The notes beneath the pieces were generated by a model that ran no database searches, was not told where the DNA came from, and saw only the letters and a program-made list of their open reading frames with translations. Positions 37,828 through 48,787 of a DNA stretch of 64,000 nt are shown in pieces (position 1 is the first letter of the stretch; each line of letters opens with the position of its first letter). Source of the DNA: Rhodospira trueperi. GTDB taxonomy: Bacteria; Pseudomonadota; Alphaproteobacteria; Rhodospirillales; Rhodospirillaceae. The translations under genes and the position numbers were made by a program. The DNA is taken from positions 682,001 through 746,000 of the forward strand of contig NZ_FNAP01000001.1 in the NCBI RefSeq assembly GCF_900101965.1, in the 5' to 3' direction.

Positions 37828-38977
37828 CGTGCCTATCCGGTTAGGGCAGACACCTACTACATCTAGATACACCCGCGTATTCGCTTGACGCATACCCGTC
37901 CCCGGCGCAGGGTTTCTGCATGAAGCGGATACGGAGCGACCATGGACGTCCTCGACCAAGCCGAACTTCCGTTCCCGGAATCCCTTCCGGAGTTCCAACG
38001 ACTGTTTCCCAACGACGCGGCGTGCGCCGCCTACTTGGAAAAGGCCCGTTGGAGAGAGGGTTTCGTGTGCCCGCACTGTGGCGTTGTCGCTGAGCCGTTT
38101 CGTATCGCCACGCGACCGGGCATCTTGCAATGTCGGACCTGCCGCCGTCAGACCGGGCTTCTGGTTGGCACCGTGATGGAGCGCAGCCACACGCCGCTCA
38201 GCGTATGGTTCTGGGCGGCCTATTTGGTCGCCAGCCAGACGCAGGGCATGTCTGCGGTTCAGTTTCAGCGGCAGCTTGGCCCCTGACGCGATATGAAACC
38301 GCCTTTGGCATTCTGCATAAGCTCCGGGCGGGTATGGTGCGCCCTGACCAAGACCGGATTGGCGGCAGGGCTGGGGAGCATGTTGAGGTGGACGAAGCCT
38401 ACGTTGGAGGCCGCACGCGCGGCGAAGGCCGTGGCGTCCACCACAAGACGCTGGTGGCCGCGGCCGTCGAAGTTCGCCACCGGGGGCCGGGCACGGCGCA
38501 GGACAAGCGAAAGGATGGTCGCTATGCCGGTCGCGTCCGACTGTCCATCGTCGAAGACCGTAGCGCCGAATCGTTGACCGGATTTGTCGAGGCTGCCGTC
38601 ATGCCGGGGACGCTGATCATTACCGACGACTGGAACGGGTATGCCAGCCTGAGGAAGCGGGGCTACGACCACCACGCGATTGCTGAATGCGGTGACCCGG
38701 AGGTGGCCGAGGAGTTCCTGCCGATCATCCATCTCGTCTTCTCGAACCTGAAGACGTGGCTCAACGGCATCCATCACGGGGTCAGCGCCAAGCATCTGCA
38801 AGCCTACCTCAACGAATTCACGTTCCGGTTCAACCGCCGCTTCTACCCGTTCAACGCCTTCCGCTCGCTGCTCGGCATCGCTGGCGGTGTCGAGTCCCCG
38901 ACCTTCGCCGAGCTATATTCCGGTCAATGGGTGCACCCTACATGTAGGGGGTGCGTGCGTTAACCGGATAGGCACGC
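37828..38977 (+). mobile_element. IS1595-family insertion sequence
   Basis: About 1150 bp bounded by perfect 17-bp terminal inverted repeats: GCGTGCCTATCCGGTTA at 37828-37844 and its complement at 38961-38977. Imperfect pairing extends to roughly 40 bp. The element carries one IS1595-type transposase, split by a frameshift. TTTGAC occurs immediately outside both ends (37822-37827 and 38978-38983) and is a candidate 6-bp target duplication; this family usually makes 8 bp, so the exact boundary may be off by a base or two. It sits between the kinase and GNAT genes. Confidence 0.88.
37942..38963 (+). pseudogene. IS1595-family transposase, frameshifted
   Basis: The first frame (37942-38286) encodes 114 residues: a helical N-terminus and a zinc ribbon (CPHCG ... 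CRTC), ending at QRQLGP-stop. The second frame, entered near 38283, continues with LTRYETAFGILHKLRAGMVRP and the DDE nuclease: HVEVDEAYVGG, LIITDDWNGY and NEFTFRFNRR, supplying the acidic residues. The break is at a run of four C (38280-38283); family members normally read QLGLTRYET or similar, so two extra bases or one lost base explains it. Programmed -1 slippage at this C run cannot be excluded. Otherwise the coding sequence appears complete and recently active. Confidence 0.85.
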
Positions 38978-39022
38978 TTTGACGTTGGCTGAAGACCATG
39001 ACCGGTCTTCTTCCCGAACGGC

Positions 39023-40228
39023 CTACGACGCCGGGCGTTCACCCTTCCGGTAAGGGCCGAAAGCCGTCAGTGCGGCCATGTCCTCGCCCACCATCTGCCG
39101 TTCCTGCTCGACGAAGCGGGCGACGGCATCGCGAAACCCCGGATCAGCGATCCAGTGCAGGCTGTGTGTGGCGCGGGGCAGGTAGCCGCGCTGCACCTTG
39201 TGCTCGCCCTGGGCCCCGGCCTCGACCCAGCGCAGGCCGTGCGCAATGGCGTGGTCCATGGCGCGGTAGTAGCATGCCTCGAAATGCAGGAACCGATAGT
39301 CGGCCAGACAACCCCAGTTGCGCCCGTACAGCGACTCGCCGCCCCGAAGGTTGAGCGCGCCGCAGACGTCGCGGCCGGTGGCATCCTCGGTCCCCATGAT
39401 GAGAACCACGCGGTCGCCCAGGCGCTCGCCCAACAGGTGGAAGAAGTCGCGGGTCAGGTAGGGCTGGCCCCATTTTCGATCCGCCGTTGACATGTAGAAG
39501 CGGAAGAAGGCGTCCCAATGCCGGGATCGCACGTCGCCGCCGGTTAGCGCCCGCAGCGCCACGCCCTGTGTGTTGGCCCGGTCGCGTTCCTTGCGGATGG
39601 CCTTGCGCTTGCGTGAGGCCAGTGTGTCCAGAAAATCCTGGAAGTCGCGGTAGCCTGGGTTTTCCCAGTGGTACTGCTGGCCCTGCCGGCGCAGAAAGCC
39701 CATCTCCTCGCCAAAGGTCGCCTCACCCTCGGTGGGGAAGGTGACGTGGATGCTGGACAGCCCGGCGCGGTCGGCCAGTTCCACCATCGCCACCAGCAGG
39801 GCGCGACGGAGCGCGTCCGGATCCGGCGCATCCGGCCGCACCAACAGGCGCGGCCCGGTCACCGGCGTGAACGGCACCGCGCCCTGAAGCTTGGGGTAAT
39901 ACTGCCCCCCGGCCTGATGCCAGGCGTTGGCCCAACTCCAGTCGAACACGTACTCGCCGTAGGAATGGCTCTTCAGGTACAGCGGCGCCACCGCCAGCGG
40001 CCGACCGTGACCATCGCGGATCAGCAAGTGCTGCGGGCGCCAGCCGGTGCCCGACCCGACCGAGCCGGAGTCCTCCAGCGCCGACAGAAAGGCATGGGAG
40101 ACGAATGGATTATCTCCGCCTGCGCAGGCATCCCATTGGGCCGCGTCCACACCCGACAGGCCGGGCAGAACGGCAACGGCGTAGGACGGGGTCTCTGTCT
40201 CACGGGGGGCCGTGTCATGCGGTGTCAT
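39023..40228 (-). CDS. GNAT/FemAB-like N-acyltransferase (COG3146-type)
   Basis: A 401-residue member of the family once annotated as peptidogalycan biosynthesis protein, with a double GNAT-like fold. Seen: WDACAGGDNPFVSHAFLSALE, the PLYLKSHSYGEYVFDWSWA block, SSIHVTFPTEGE, and RNWGCLADYRFLHFEACYY. The ATG at 40228 begins the alignable part; the longer open frame upstream is Trp/Arg-rich and not credible. The substrate is unknown; the family may transfer acyl or aminoacyl groups. It lies 88 bases downstream of ridA on the same strand. Confidence 0.85.
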   Translation of the reverse strand: MTPHDTAPRETETPSYAVAVLPGLSGVDAAQWDACAGGDNPFVSHAFLSALEDSGSVGSGTGWRPQHLLIRDGHGRPLAVAPLYLKSHSYGEYVFDWSWANAWHQAGGQYYPKLQGAVPFTPVTGPRLLVRPDAPDPDALRRALLVAMVELADRAGLSSIHVTFPTEGEATFGEEMGFLRRQGQQYHWENPGYRDFQDFLDTLASRKRKAIRKERDRANTQGVALRALTGGDVRSRHWDAFFRFYMSTADRKWGQPYLTRDFFHLLGERLGDRVVLIMGTEDATGRDVCGALNLRGGESLYGRNWGCLADYRFLHFEACYYRAMDHAIAHGLRWVEAGAQGEHKVQRGYLPRATHSLHWIADPGFRDAVARFVEQERQMVGEDMAALTAFGPYRKGERPAS

Positions 40229-40316
40229 GGGCACGCGGACTCTGTCTCCGGATGGTGTCTCCGCGACAGCATGTGGGCCCGACACCGCCCGCCACCAAGG
40301 GCCCGCGCGGCCCCGG

Positions 40317-40787
40317 TCAGTCCGCCACCTCGACCATCGCGTCCACCTCCACCGGTACGCCCAGGGGCAGCGAGGCACAGCCGACGGCGGCGCGCGCATG
40401 GCGGCCGGCGTCACCGAACACCTCGACCATCAGGTCGGAGATCCCGTTGGCAACCTTGGGGTGATCGGTGAAGTCCGGTGTGGCCGCCACGAACACGCCC
40501 AGACGCACGATCCGCGTCACCCGTTCGAGGTCGCCGTTGCACACCGCCTTGAGTTGAGCGATCAGATTAACCCCGCACAGGCGGGCGGCGGCCTGTCCCT
40601 CCTCCAGCGACAGGTCGCGGCCCAGCAACCCGGTGAAGGCCGGCTTGCCGTCGGACAGCGGGATTTGCCCCGAGATCACCGCCAGATTGCCGGTTCGCAC
40701 GGACGGCACGTAGTTGGCCACCGGTGCCGTGGCCTCCGGCAGCGTGATGCCCAAGGCGGTCAGGCGGTCCTCGATCTGTCCAGGCAT
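40317..40787 (-). CDS. RidA/YjgF family enamine/imine deaminase
   Basis: A 156-residue protein of the RidA superfamily (longer YjgF-like subfamily). Seen: NYVPSVRTGNLAVISGQIPL, GQAAARLCGVNLIAQLKA, and the C-terminal HARAAVGCASLPLGVPVEVDAMVEV, where the conserved Arg binds the substrate carboxylate. RidA hydrolyses reactive 2-aminoacrylate formed by PLP enzymes. It is divergent from serA, with 108 bases between them, consistent with a shared amino-acid metabolism context. Confidence 0.9.
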   Translation of the reverse strand: MPGQIEDRLTALGITLPEATAPVANYVPSVRTGNLAVISGQIPLSDGKPAFTGLLGRDLSLEEGQAAARLCGVNLIAQLKAVCNGDLERVTRIVRLGVFVAATPDFTDHPKVANGISDLMVEVFGDAGRHARAAVGCASLPLGVPVEVDAMVEVAD

Positions 40788-40895
40788 GAAAAACCCCTTC
40801 GCTTCGCGTGGCTGCTGTATGGTACGTCAGGCGTGGGCCGGCCCGGAAAATGCCGGGCCGCGCCGTTCGTCCACAGACTTGGGGATCCGCCCGCC

Positions 40896-42131
<1,236 letters not shown>

Positions 42132-42149
42132 ACTCCAAGGGAGCCTTTC

Positions 42150-42773
42150 GTGTTCGACCTGACCACCTGGCTGGCCTATGTGGCCGCCTCCGCCCTGATC
42201 GTGGTCGTCCCCGGCCCGACGGTGACGGTCATCATCGCCAACAGCCTGCGCGCCGGTCCCATGGCCGGGCTGATGAACGTCGCCGGCACCCAGGCCGGGC
42301 TGATCCTGATGGTCGGCGTGCTGGCCGCCGGGCTGGAGACCATCGTCACCCAGGCCGGAGTCGTCTTTGATGTGCTGCGGCTGGTGGGCGCGGCCTATCT
42401 GATCTGGCTGGGCGTGAAGATGTGGCGTTCGGACGGGCGGCTGGGACAGGCGGAAGCCGTGTCGGCGCGATCCCATGCTAGTTATGCGTGGCAGGGGTTC
42501 CTGGTGATCTGGTCGAACCCGAAGGCGCTGCTGTTCTTCGGCGCCTTCATCCCGCAGTTCGTCAGCCCCGAGGGCAATGCCGCCGTCCAGGTCGTGCTGC
42601 TGGGCCTGACGTTCATGGTGGTGGCGCTGCTGCTGGATGGGGCCTATGCGGTCGCCGCTGGCAAGACCGGGGCGCTGCTGTCGCGCCGCAACGTGCGCTG
42701 GCTGGAGCGGATCTCGGGCTCGTTCCTGATCGGCGGCGGGGTCTGGCTGGCGTTGAGCCGACGCGCGGCGTGA
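42150..42773 (+). CDS. LysE/RhtB family amino-acid exporter
   Basis: A 207-residue integral membrane protein with about six TM helices. The signature ALIVVVPGPTVTVIIANSL at the N-terminus and WQGFLVIWSNPKALLFFGAFIPQF are typical of LysE/RhtB transporters. It starts with GTG 18 bases after serA, with AAGGGA before it, so it is likely co-transcribed; export of serine, homoserine or a related amino acid would fit, but the substrate is not shown by the sequence. Confidence 0.93.
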   Translation: MFDLTTWLAYVAASALIVVVPGPTVTVIIANSLRAGPMAGLMNVAGTQAGLILMVGVLAAGLETIVTQAGVVFDVLRLVGAAYLIWLGVKMWRSDGRLGQAEAVSARSHASYAWQGFLVIWSNPKALLFFGAFIPQFVSPEGNAAVQVVLLGLTFMVVALLLDGAYAVAAGKTGALLSRRNVRWLERISGSFLIGGGVWLALSRRAA

Positions 42774-42806
42774 TACGAAGCCCGGATGATCCATTCGAAA
42801 AAATGT

Positions 42807-42886
42807 GTAGGTTGGGGTGAGCGTAGCGAACCCCAACATCGGCCGCGAAGTTGGGGTTTGGCGCGATGCGCCTCACCCCAACCTAC
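42807..42886. repeat. Palindromic intergenic repeat, family C
   Basis: An 80-bp element with a perfect 15-bp outer inverted repeat (GTAGGTTGGGGTGAG at 42807-42821 with 42872-42886) and an internal second copy of the CCCCAAC/GTTGGGG motif. It is of a type seen in many proteobacterial genomes (recalled). It lies between the convergent LysE and SDR genes and could terminate both. Confidence 0.9.
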
Positions 42887-42933
42887 GGGCCGCCGGCCAC
42901 CGCCAGGGACTCAATCAGGCGGTCTCCGAATGA

Positions 42934-43707
42934 TCAGGACTTGCGCGGAAATCCCCGTGTGAGTCGGTCCACGAGGGCATCCGGCAAGGCACCCGCCAGC
43001 CAACCGGCGAACGCCATCGGCCACGGAAACGCAATGCGCCCCTTGTTGCGCGCCAGCCCGCGCCGGATGATGTCCGCCGCCCGGTCGGCGTCCATCAGGA
43101 ACGGCATGGGAAAGCGGTTGGCGTCGGTCATCGGCGTGCGGACGTAGCCGGGGCAGATCACCGACACCCGCACCCCGTCGGCCGCCAGCCAGCCGCGCAG
43201 GCCCTCGCCCCAGACCTTCACCGCCGCCTTGCTGGCGCAATAGGCGGGCGCGCCCGGAAAGCCCCGGAACCCGGCAATCGACGCCATGAGGGCGATCTGC
43301 CCCCGGCCGCGCGTGCGCATCGTCGACAGGACCGGCTGCACGGTGTTCAGCACCCCGGCGAGGTTCACGGCGAAAATGTCGCGGGTCTGGTCCTCCGGCT
43401 CCTCACCCCCGCCGGTGCCGCCGGAAATGCCGGCGTTGGCGATGAGCAGGTCCAGGGGCGCCGACTCGTCGGCCGCCCTGACCCAGGCGGATGTTTCTTC
43501 GCGGTCGGTCACGTCGATGCGGGCGATCTCGACCGCCGCGCCGCGCTTGCGGCAGTCCTCCGCGACCGACTCCAGCCGGTCAAGGCGCCGCGCGCCCAGC
43601 ACCAGGGACACGCCGGGCGCCGCGTATACAACAGCCAGCACGGCGCCCAGTCCACTGGACGCGCCGGTGATGAGAATACGGGAAGGAACGGCAGGGCGAC
43701 GTGTCAC
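42934..43707 (-). CDS. Short-chain dehydrogenase/reductase
   Basis: A 257-residue classical SDR. Cofactor motif TGASSGLGAVLA, NAG motif (LIANAGISGG), Ser in ALMASIAGFRGFPG, and YCASKAAVKVW, giving the YxxxK catalytic pair. The C-terminal LAGALPDALVDRLTRGFPRKS is as in small membrane-associated SDRs. The start is GTG at 43707. The substrate is unknown. Monocistronic, with uvrB upstream on the same strand 210 bases away. Confidence 0.92.
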   Translation of the reverse strand: MTRRPAVPSRILITGASSGLGAVLAVVYAAPGVSLVLGARRLDRLESVAEDCRKRGAAVEIARIDVTDREETSAWVRAADESAPLDLLIANAGISGGTGGGEEPEDQTRDIFAVNLAGVLNTVQPVLSTMRTRGRGQIALMASIAGFRGFPGAPAYCASKAAVKVWGEGLRGWLAADGVRVSVICPGYVRTPMTDANRFPMPFLMDADRAADIIRRGLARNKGRIAFPWPMAFAGWLAGALPDALVDRLTRGFPRKS

Positions 43708-43917
43708 GAAAGACCTCGTGACTTAAGGGCTTGGCCGGACGAGCGACCGGCGGGGCGGGTCCGAAGACCCCCGACTGCCCCCCAGCCGGCTGCCCACGGG
43801 GAATGCATACGATTTTCCATGCTTTGCGACAATCTGGTGGATCGGCATATGACGTTCGGCCAGGGATGATTCTTGTATTTGTCTACGCGCCACCGAACAG
43901 GCCCGACCGTGCGGCGG

Positions 43918-46098
43918 TCACCGCGCCGGCCGGCCCGTCTTGGCGGGGCCTTTGCGGCGCCGCCCCTTGCCCTTGCCGCCCTTAGTGTCGGCTTCCGCCC
44001 GACGCACGGAGGCCAGCAACGGATTCGCCCCCTCGCCCTCCCCGGCCCCGGCCACGCCCAGTTCCATGGCCTCCAGGCGCTGGATTTCGTCGCGCAGCCG
44101 GGCGGCCTCCTCAAACTCCAGGTCGGCGGCGGCGGCGCGCATCTTCTTGTCCAGGTCGGCGATATAGCTGCGCAGGTTGTGACCGATGAGGTGCTGCTCC
44201 TCGGCCATGCCGGCCTGCACGGTGACATAGTCTTTCTCGGTCACGCTCTCCAGCACATCGGAGATGCGCGCCCGCACGCTGGCCGGCGTGATGCCGTGTT
44301 CGGCATTGTAAGCCTGTTGCTTTTCGCGCCGCCGGTTGGTTTCGTCGATGGCGTAGCGCAGGCTTTCAGTGATTTTGTCGGCGTACAGCAGCACCCGGCC
44401 GTCCACGTTGCGCGCCGCGCGGCCGATGGTCTGGACCAGCGAAGTCTTGGAGCGCAAAAAGCCCTCCTTGTCGGCGTCCAGGATGGCCACCAGGGCGCAT
44501 TCCGGGATGTCCAGGCCCTCGCGCAGCAGGTTGATCCCCACCAGGACATCGAAGGCGCCGATGCGAAGGTCGCGGATGATCTCGATGCGCTCCAGGGTGT
44601 CCACGTCGGAATGCATGTAGCGCACGCGGATGCCCTGTTCGGCGAGGTATTCGGTCAGGTCCTCGGCCATGCGCTTGGTCAGGGTGGTGACCAGCACGCG
44701 CTGGCCCTTGGCGGCGCAGTCCCGCGCCTCGGCCAGCAGGTCGTCCACCTGATGCTCAACCGGGCGGACGATGCACACCGGATCGATCAGACCCGTGGGA
44801 CGGATGACCTGCTCGGCGACGACGCCCCCCGTGCGCTCCAGCTCCCAGGCGCCCGGCGTGGCCGAGACGTAGACCGACGGGGGCCGCATGGCGTCCCATT
44901 CCTCGAACTTCAGCGGTCGGTTGTCCACGCACGACGGCAGCCGGAAGCCATACTCCGACAGCGTACTCTTGCGCTGGAAGTCGCCCTTGAACATGCCCCC
45001 GATCTGCGGAACGGTCACATGGCTTTCGTCCACGAACAACAGGGCGTCCTCGGGCAGGTATTCGAACAGCGTCGGCGGCGGCGCGCCGGGCGGCCGGCCG
45101 GTCAGGTGGCGGCTGTAGTTCTCAATGCTCTTGCAGTGCCCGGTGGTCTCGATCATCTCCAAATCGAACATCGTGCGCTGTTCCAGGCGCTGGGCCTCCA
45201 GCAACTTGCCGGCGGCGTGCAGGGCCTCCAGTTGTTCCTTGAGTTCGACCTTGATGGTCCTGACCGCCTGCGACAGGGCGGGGCGCGGCGTCACATAGTG
45301 GCTGGCGGCATAGACCGTCACTTCACCAAGGCCGGCCGTGCGGGCGCCGGTCAGGGGATCGAACTCGGCGATGTCCTCGATCTCGTCGCCGAACAGCGAC
45401 AGCCGCCATGCCCGATCCTCGTAGTGCGCCGGAAAGATCTCGATGGCATCACCGCGCGCCCGGAAGGTGCCACGCGTAAACGCAATATCGTTGCGTGTGT
45501 ACTGCAACTCGACGAGGCCCTTCAGCAGGGCGTCGCGGTCGATCTCCTGCCCCTTGCGCAGACCGATGACCATCCGAGAGTACGACTCGACGGCGCCGAT
45601 GCCGTAGATACAGGACACCGAAGCCACGATGATGACGTCGCGGCGTTCCAGCAGCGCCCGCGTCGCCGCGTGGCGCATGCGGTCGATCTGCTCGTTGATG
45701 CTGGAGTCCTTCTCGATGTAGGTGTCCGTCTTCGGGACATACGCCTCGGGCTGGTAGTAGTCGTAGTAGGAGACGAAATACTCCACCGCGTTCTCGGGAA
45801 AGAACTGCGTCATCTCCCCGTAAAGCTGGGCCGCGAGCGTTTTGTTCGGCGCCATGATGAGCGCCGGGCGGCCCGCCGCCTCAATCACCTTGGCCATGGT
45901 GAAGGTCTTGCCGGAGCCGGTCACACCCAGAAGGACCTGATCGCGCTCGCCCCCGCTGACGCCGCCGCTCAGTTCGGCGATGGCCTTGGGCTGGTCGCCA
46001 GCGGGAACATAGTCGGAGGCCAAGCGAAATTCCGCGCGCGGCCCGGCGGGCTGGCGTTCATAGACAGGCAGGATGAGGGGCGCGGCGCTGGAACTCAT
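43918..46098 (-). CDS. uvrB: Excinuclease ABC subunit B
   Basis: A 726-residue damage-loading helicase of nucleotide excision repair. Seen: [16 protein letters not shown] (Walker A), the [12 protein letters not shown] beta-hairpin, [16 protein letters not shown], helicase motifs [13 protein letters not shown] and [10 protein letters not shown], and a C-terminal UVR motif ([17 protein letters not shown]). The very basic C-terminal tail (GKGRRRKG) is an extension seen in some alphaproteobacteria. The ATG at 46098 is preferred over an in-frame TTG at 46134. No uvrA or uvrC is adjacent. Confidence 0.97.
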   Translation of the reverse strand: MSSSAAPLILPVYERQPAGPRAEFRLASDYVPAGDQPKAIAELSGGVSGGERDQVLLGVTGSGKTFTMAKVIEAAGRPALIMAPNKTLAAQLYGEMTQFFPENAVEYFVSYYDYYQPEAYVPKTDTYIEKDSSINEQIDRMRHAATRALLERRDVIIVASVSCIYGIGAVESYSRMVIGLRKGQEIDRDALLKGLVELQYTRNDIAFTRGTFRARGDAIEIFPAHYEDRAWRLSLFGDEIEDIAEFDPLTGARTAGLGEVTVYAASHYVTPRPALSQAVRTIKVELKEQLEALHAAGKLLEAQRLEQRTMFDLEMIETTGHCKSIENYSRHLTGRPPGAPPPTLFEYLPEDALLFVDESHVTVPQIGGMFKGDFQRKSTLSEYGFRLPSCVDNRPLKFEEWDAMRPPSVYVSATPGAWELERTGGVVAEQVIRPTGLIDPVCIVRPVEHQVDDLLAEARDCAAKGQRVLVTTLTKRMAEDLTEYLAEQGIRVRYMHSDVDTLERIEIIRDLRIGAFDVLVGINLLREGLDIPECALVAILDADKEGFLRSKTSLVQTIGRAARNVDGRVLLYADKITESLRYAIDETNRRREKQQAYNAEHGITPASVRARISDVLESVTEKDYVTVQAGMAEEQHLIGHNLRSYIADLDKKMRAAAADLEFEEAARLRDEIQRLEAMELGVAGAGEGEGANPLLASVRRAEADTKGGKGKGRRRKGPAKTGRPAR

Positions 46099-46150
46099 GG
46101 CCCCCAGAATAGGCGTCGTGGCCACGCCCGCCAAGGCCTCCCCAGGAAAA

Positions 46151-46639
46151 TCAGGGCGCCGTCTCCAGCCGCTCGATGGGCACGCCCGGTTCCATCTTGG
46201 CGGTGCGGATGCCCAGCGCGGACTTCACGTGCGCCACGTTGGGCGCCGCCGTCAGGTTGTTGGTCAGGAACTGCTGATAGTGATCCCAGTCATGGGCCAC
46301 GATCTTGAGCAGGAAATCGGTTTCGCCGGCCAGCATGTGGCACTCGCGCACTTCCGGCCATTCCCGCACCAGGGCCTCGAACGCCTTCAGGTCGGTTTCG
46401 GCCTGACTGTTCAGCCCGACATGGGCGAAAACGGTGACATGATAGCCGAGGGCGAGGGCATCCACTTCGGCGTGATACCCCTTGATGAACCCGGCCTCTT
46501 CCAACGCGCGCACGCGGCGCAGACAGGGCGGTGCCGAAATCCCCGCACGCTTGGCCAGTTCGACGTTGGTCATGCGTCCGTCAGATTGCAGATCGGCCAG
46601 GATGGACCTGTCCACATGGTCCAGTTTCACACGGTGCAT
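46151..46639 (-). CDS. Lrp/AsnC family transcriptional regulator
   Basis: A 162-residue regulator. N-terminal helix-turn-helix ([28 protein letters not shown], then [19 protein letters not shown]) and a C-terminal RAM/AsnC effector domain ([17 protein letters not shown]). The ATG at 46639 gives the usual start; an upstream start at 46732 would add an unrelated hydrophobic leader. It probably responds to an amino acid as an octamer. An AT-rich GAAATGAAATTAC stretch just upstream could be an autoregulatory site. It is divergent from the peroxiredoxin gene. Confidence 0.93.
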   Translation of the reverse strand: MHRVKLDHVDRSILADLQSDGRMTNVELAKRAGISAPPCLRRVRALEEAGFIKGYHAEVDALALGYHVTVFAHVGLNSQAETDLKAFEALVREWPEVRECHMLAGETDFLLKIVAHDWDHYQQFLTNNLTAAPNVAHVKSALGIRTAKMEPGVPIERLETAP

Positions 46640-47019
46640 GCGAGCCGAGGGGTCGAGAGTGGGGAAAAAGATGTGAAATGAAATTACAAGCCACCGAACC
46701 GTGGCGCAATGGATAATCGCTTCGTCACGCAAACGTCTCGGTCAGACGCCCGGTCCGCTGGCATCCGGCGGTAGGATGCCCATGTAAGCGATGCGGATGC
46801 GGAATCATGGCGGCCCGAAGCCGGTTGGGGGTTGCGCTTCCGCCATCTGTCGCTATGTTGGAACCGTTCTAAACAAAGGGCGCGGCGACAGGGTGGCTCT
46901 GGTTCGGCGACGACCGCCCCGGAGCCGGAGGCCGCATGGCCCGGTGAGAAAACGCCAAGAGATCACACGGTGCATGTCGGCACCCGAGGCACCGATCCTG
47001 ATAGGGAGATAGAGACATC
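46640..47019. promoter_or_regulatory. Divergent regulatory region with Irr/ICE-like dyad
   Basis: 380 bases without a gene between the lrp-type regulator and the peroxiredoxin gene. It holds a dyad TTGGAA-CCG-TTCTAA (46858-46872) about 150 bases upstream of the peroxiredoxin start. The right arm matches the iron-control-element half-site TTCTAAA of alphaproteobacterial Irr exactly, and the left arm matches at 5 of 7. The peroxiredoxin ribosome-binding site is GGGAGAT near 47004. No other structure was seen. Confidence 0.35.
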
Positions 47020-47643
47020 ATGACCGAGACTGCGGAGACCATCGGCAACCTGATCGGCAAGCCGGCGCCAGACTTCACCGCGCCGGCCGTCATGGGCGAC
47101 AATAGCATTGATGACGCCTTCAATCTCAAGTCCTACATCGGCGGCTCGTATGCCCTGGTGTTCTTCTGGCCGCTGGATTTCACCTTCGTGTGTCCGTCGG
47201 AAATCCTGGCCCACGATCACCGCATGGCCGAGTTCGAGGCCCGGGGCGTCAAGGTGGTCGGTGTTTCCATCGACAGCCACTTCACCCACCTGGCCTGGAA
47301 AAAGACCCCGCCGGAAGACGGCGGCCTGGGACACGTCAAGTTCCCCATGGTGGCCGACCTGACCAAGGACATTTCGCGCGATTTCGGCGTGCTGCTGGAC
47401 AACAGCGTGGCGCTGCGCGGCTCCTTCCTGATCGACAAGGCCGGCAACATTCGTCACTACGTCATCAACGACCTGCCGCTGGGCCGCAACGTGGACGAAA
47501 CGCTGCGCATGGTCGATGCGCTTCAGTTCCACGAGGAGCACGGCGAGGTCTGTCCGGCCGGCTGGAAGAAGGGCGGCGCCGGGATGGAAGCCACCCCGGA
47601 TGGTGTCGCCAAGTTCCTGTCCGAGCACGCCGACGAACTCTGA
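47020..47643 (+). CDS. Typical 2-Cys peroxiredoxin (AhpC/TSA family)
   Basis: A 207-residue thiol peroxidase reducing H2O2 and organic peroxides. The peroxidatic Cys58 is in FTFVCPSE and the resolving Cys178 in GEVCPAGW. Length and both cysteines match the Prx1/AhpC subfamily. The protein is cytoplasmic. The thioredoxin reductase gene follows 200 bases later on the same strand after a terminator, so electrons may come through TrxB and thioredoxin; no ahpF is present here. Expression may be tied to iron or peroxide through the upstream dyad (inference). Confidence 0.96.
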   Translation: MTETAETIGNLIGKPAPDFTAPAVMGDNSIDDAFNLKSYIGGSYALVFFWPLDFTFVCPSEILAHDHRMAEFEARGVKVVGVSIDSHFTHLAWKKTPPEDGGLGHVKFPMVADLTKDISRDFGVLLDNSVALRGSFLIDKAGNIRHYVINDLPLGRNVDETLRMVDALQFHEEHGEVCPAGWKKGGAGMEATPDGVAKFLSEHADEL

Positions 47644-47691
47644 GTCCAGTCGCGCAAACCCGCCTTGACGGAAGGCGGATTGGACAACGGA

Positions 47692-47725
47692 CGGGGCGCT
47701 CCCATGGGGGCGCCCCGTTTCCTTT
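47692..47725 (+). terminator. Terminator after peroxiredoxin
   Basis: A 12-bp stem including one G-T pair: CGGGGCGCTCCC with GGGGGCGCCCCG, loop ATG, followed by TTTCCTTT. It lies 50 bases after the peroxiredoxin stop and would separate it from trxB. Confidence 0.8.
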
Positions 47726-47842
47726 GACCCGATTCCGCCTGTTTATTATGACTCCTGCATATGACTGAACGCGCCCCGAGGACACCGCCGGCCGCGCGCG
47801 GCGACGGTGGAATTCGGGCGCCACTCCATAAGGAAAGCAACA

Positions 47843-48787
47843 ATGGCAGAGTATCGGACCAAGGTCCTGGTTGTGGGCTCCGGCGCGGCGGGCTGCACCG
47901 CGTCCATCTACGCGGCGCGTGCCAGCCTGGACCCCGTCATGGTCGCCGGCCTGCAACCGGGCGGCCAGCTGACCATCACCACCGACGTGGAAAACTACCC
48001 GGGCTTCGCCGATCCCATCCAGGGGCCGTGGCTGATGGAACAGATGCGCGCCCAGGCCGCCAACGTGGGCACCCGCATCTTCGATGACGTGATCGTCTCC
48101 GTCGATCTGTCGAAGCGGCCGTTCGTCTGCACCGGCGATTCCGGCGACACCTACATCGGGGACACGCTTGTGATCGCCACCGGCGCCAGCGCCAAGTGGC
48201 TGGGCCTGGACAGCGAGCGGACGTACTCCGGCATGGGCGTGTCCGCTTGCGCGACCTGCGACGGGTTTTTCTACCGCAACAAGGCGGTGGCGGTGATCGG
48301 CGGCGGCAACACGGCCGTCGAGGAAGCGATTTACATGACCAACCACGCCAGCAAGGTCACGCTGGTGCACCGCCGCGACAGCCTGCGCGCCGAGCGCATC
48401 ATGCAGGAACGCCTGTTCGCCAATCCCAAGGTCGAGGTGCGCTGGAACAGCGTCGTGGACGAGATCCTGGGCGGCGGCATGCCGCCAGGCGTGACCGGGG
48501 TGCGCCTGCGCGACGTCCAGACGGGAGCACTGTCCGATCTGGCCGTCGACGGCGTGTTCATCGCCATCGGTCACAAGCCCAACACCGAACTGTTCACCGG
48601 CCAACTCGACATGGACGAGACCGGCTATCTCGTCACCGCGCCGGACAGCACCGCGACGAGCGTGCCGGGTGTGTTCGCCGCCGGTGACGTGCAGGACCAT
48701 GTATTCCGTCAGGCGGTGACGGCGGCGGGGACGGGCTGCATGGCCGCGCTGGAGGCGGATCGTTTCCTTGTCACCAACGGCGCCTGA
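47843..48787 (+). CDS. trxB: Thioredoxin reductase
   Basis: A 314-residue NADPH- and FAD-dependent enzyme. Seen: VLVVGSGAAGCTASIYAARA (FAD), the redox pair Cys136-Ala-Thr-Cys139 in SACATCDGFFY, VIGGGNTAVEEAI (NADPH) and VFAAGDVQDHVFRQAVTAAG. The ATG at 47843 follows AAGGAAAG and gives the standard N-terminus; the upstream in-frame start at 47807 is not needed. It keeps thioredoxin reduced for ribonucleotide reductase and peroxiredoxin. Confidence 0.97.
   Translation: MAEYRTKVLVVGSGAAGCTASIYAARASLDPVMVAGLQPGGQLTITTDVENYPGFADPIQGPWLMEQMRAQAANVGTRIFDDVIVSVDLSKRPFVCTGDSGDTYIGDTLVIATGASAKWLGLDSERTYSGMGVSACATCDGFFYRNKAVAVIGGGNTAVEEAIYMTNHASKVTLVHRRDSLRAERIMQERLFANPKVEVRWNSVVDEILGGGMPPGVTGVRLRDVQTGALSDLAVDGVFIAIGHKPNTELFTGQLDMDETGYLVTAPDSTATSVPGVFAAGDVQDHVFRQAVTAAGTGCMAALEADRFLVTNGA

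Noticed and set aside
46791-47012. Small frame of 73 codons upstream of the peroxiredoxin gene
   Set aside because: Arg/Pro/Gly-rich composition, no ribosome-binding site, and it overlaps a likely regulatory region.
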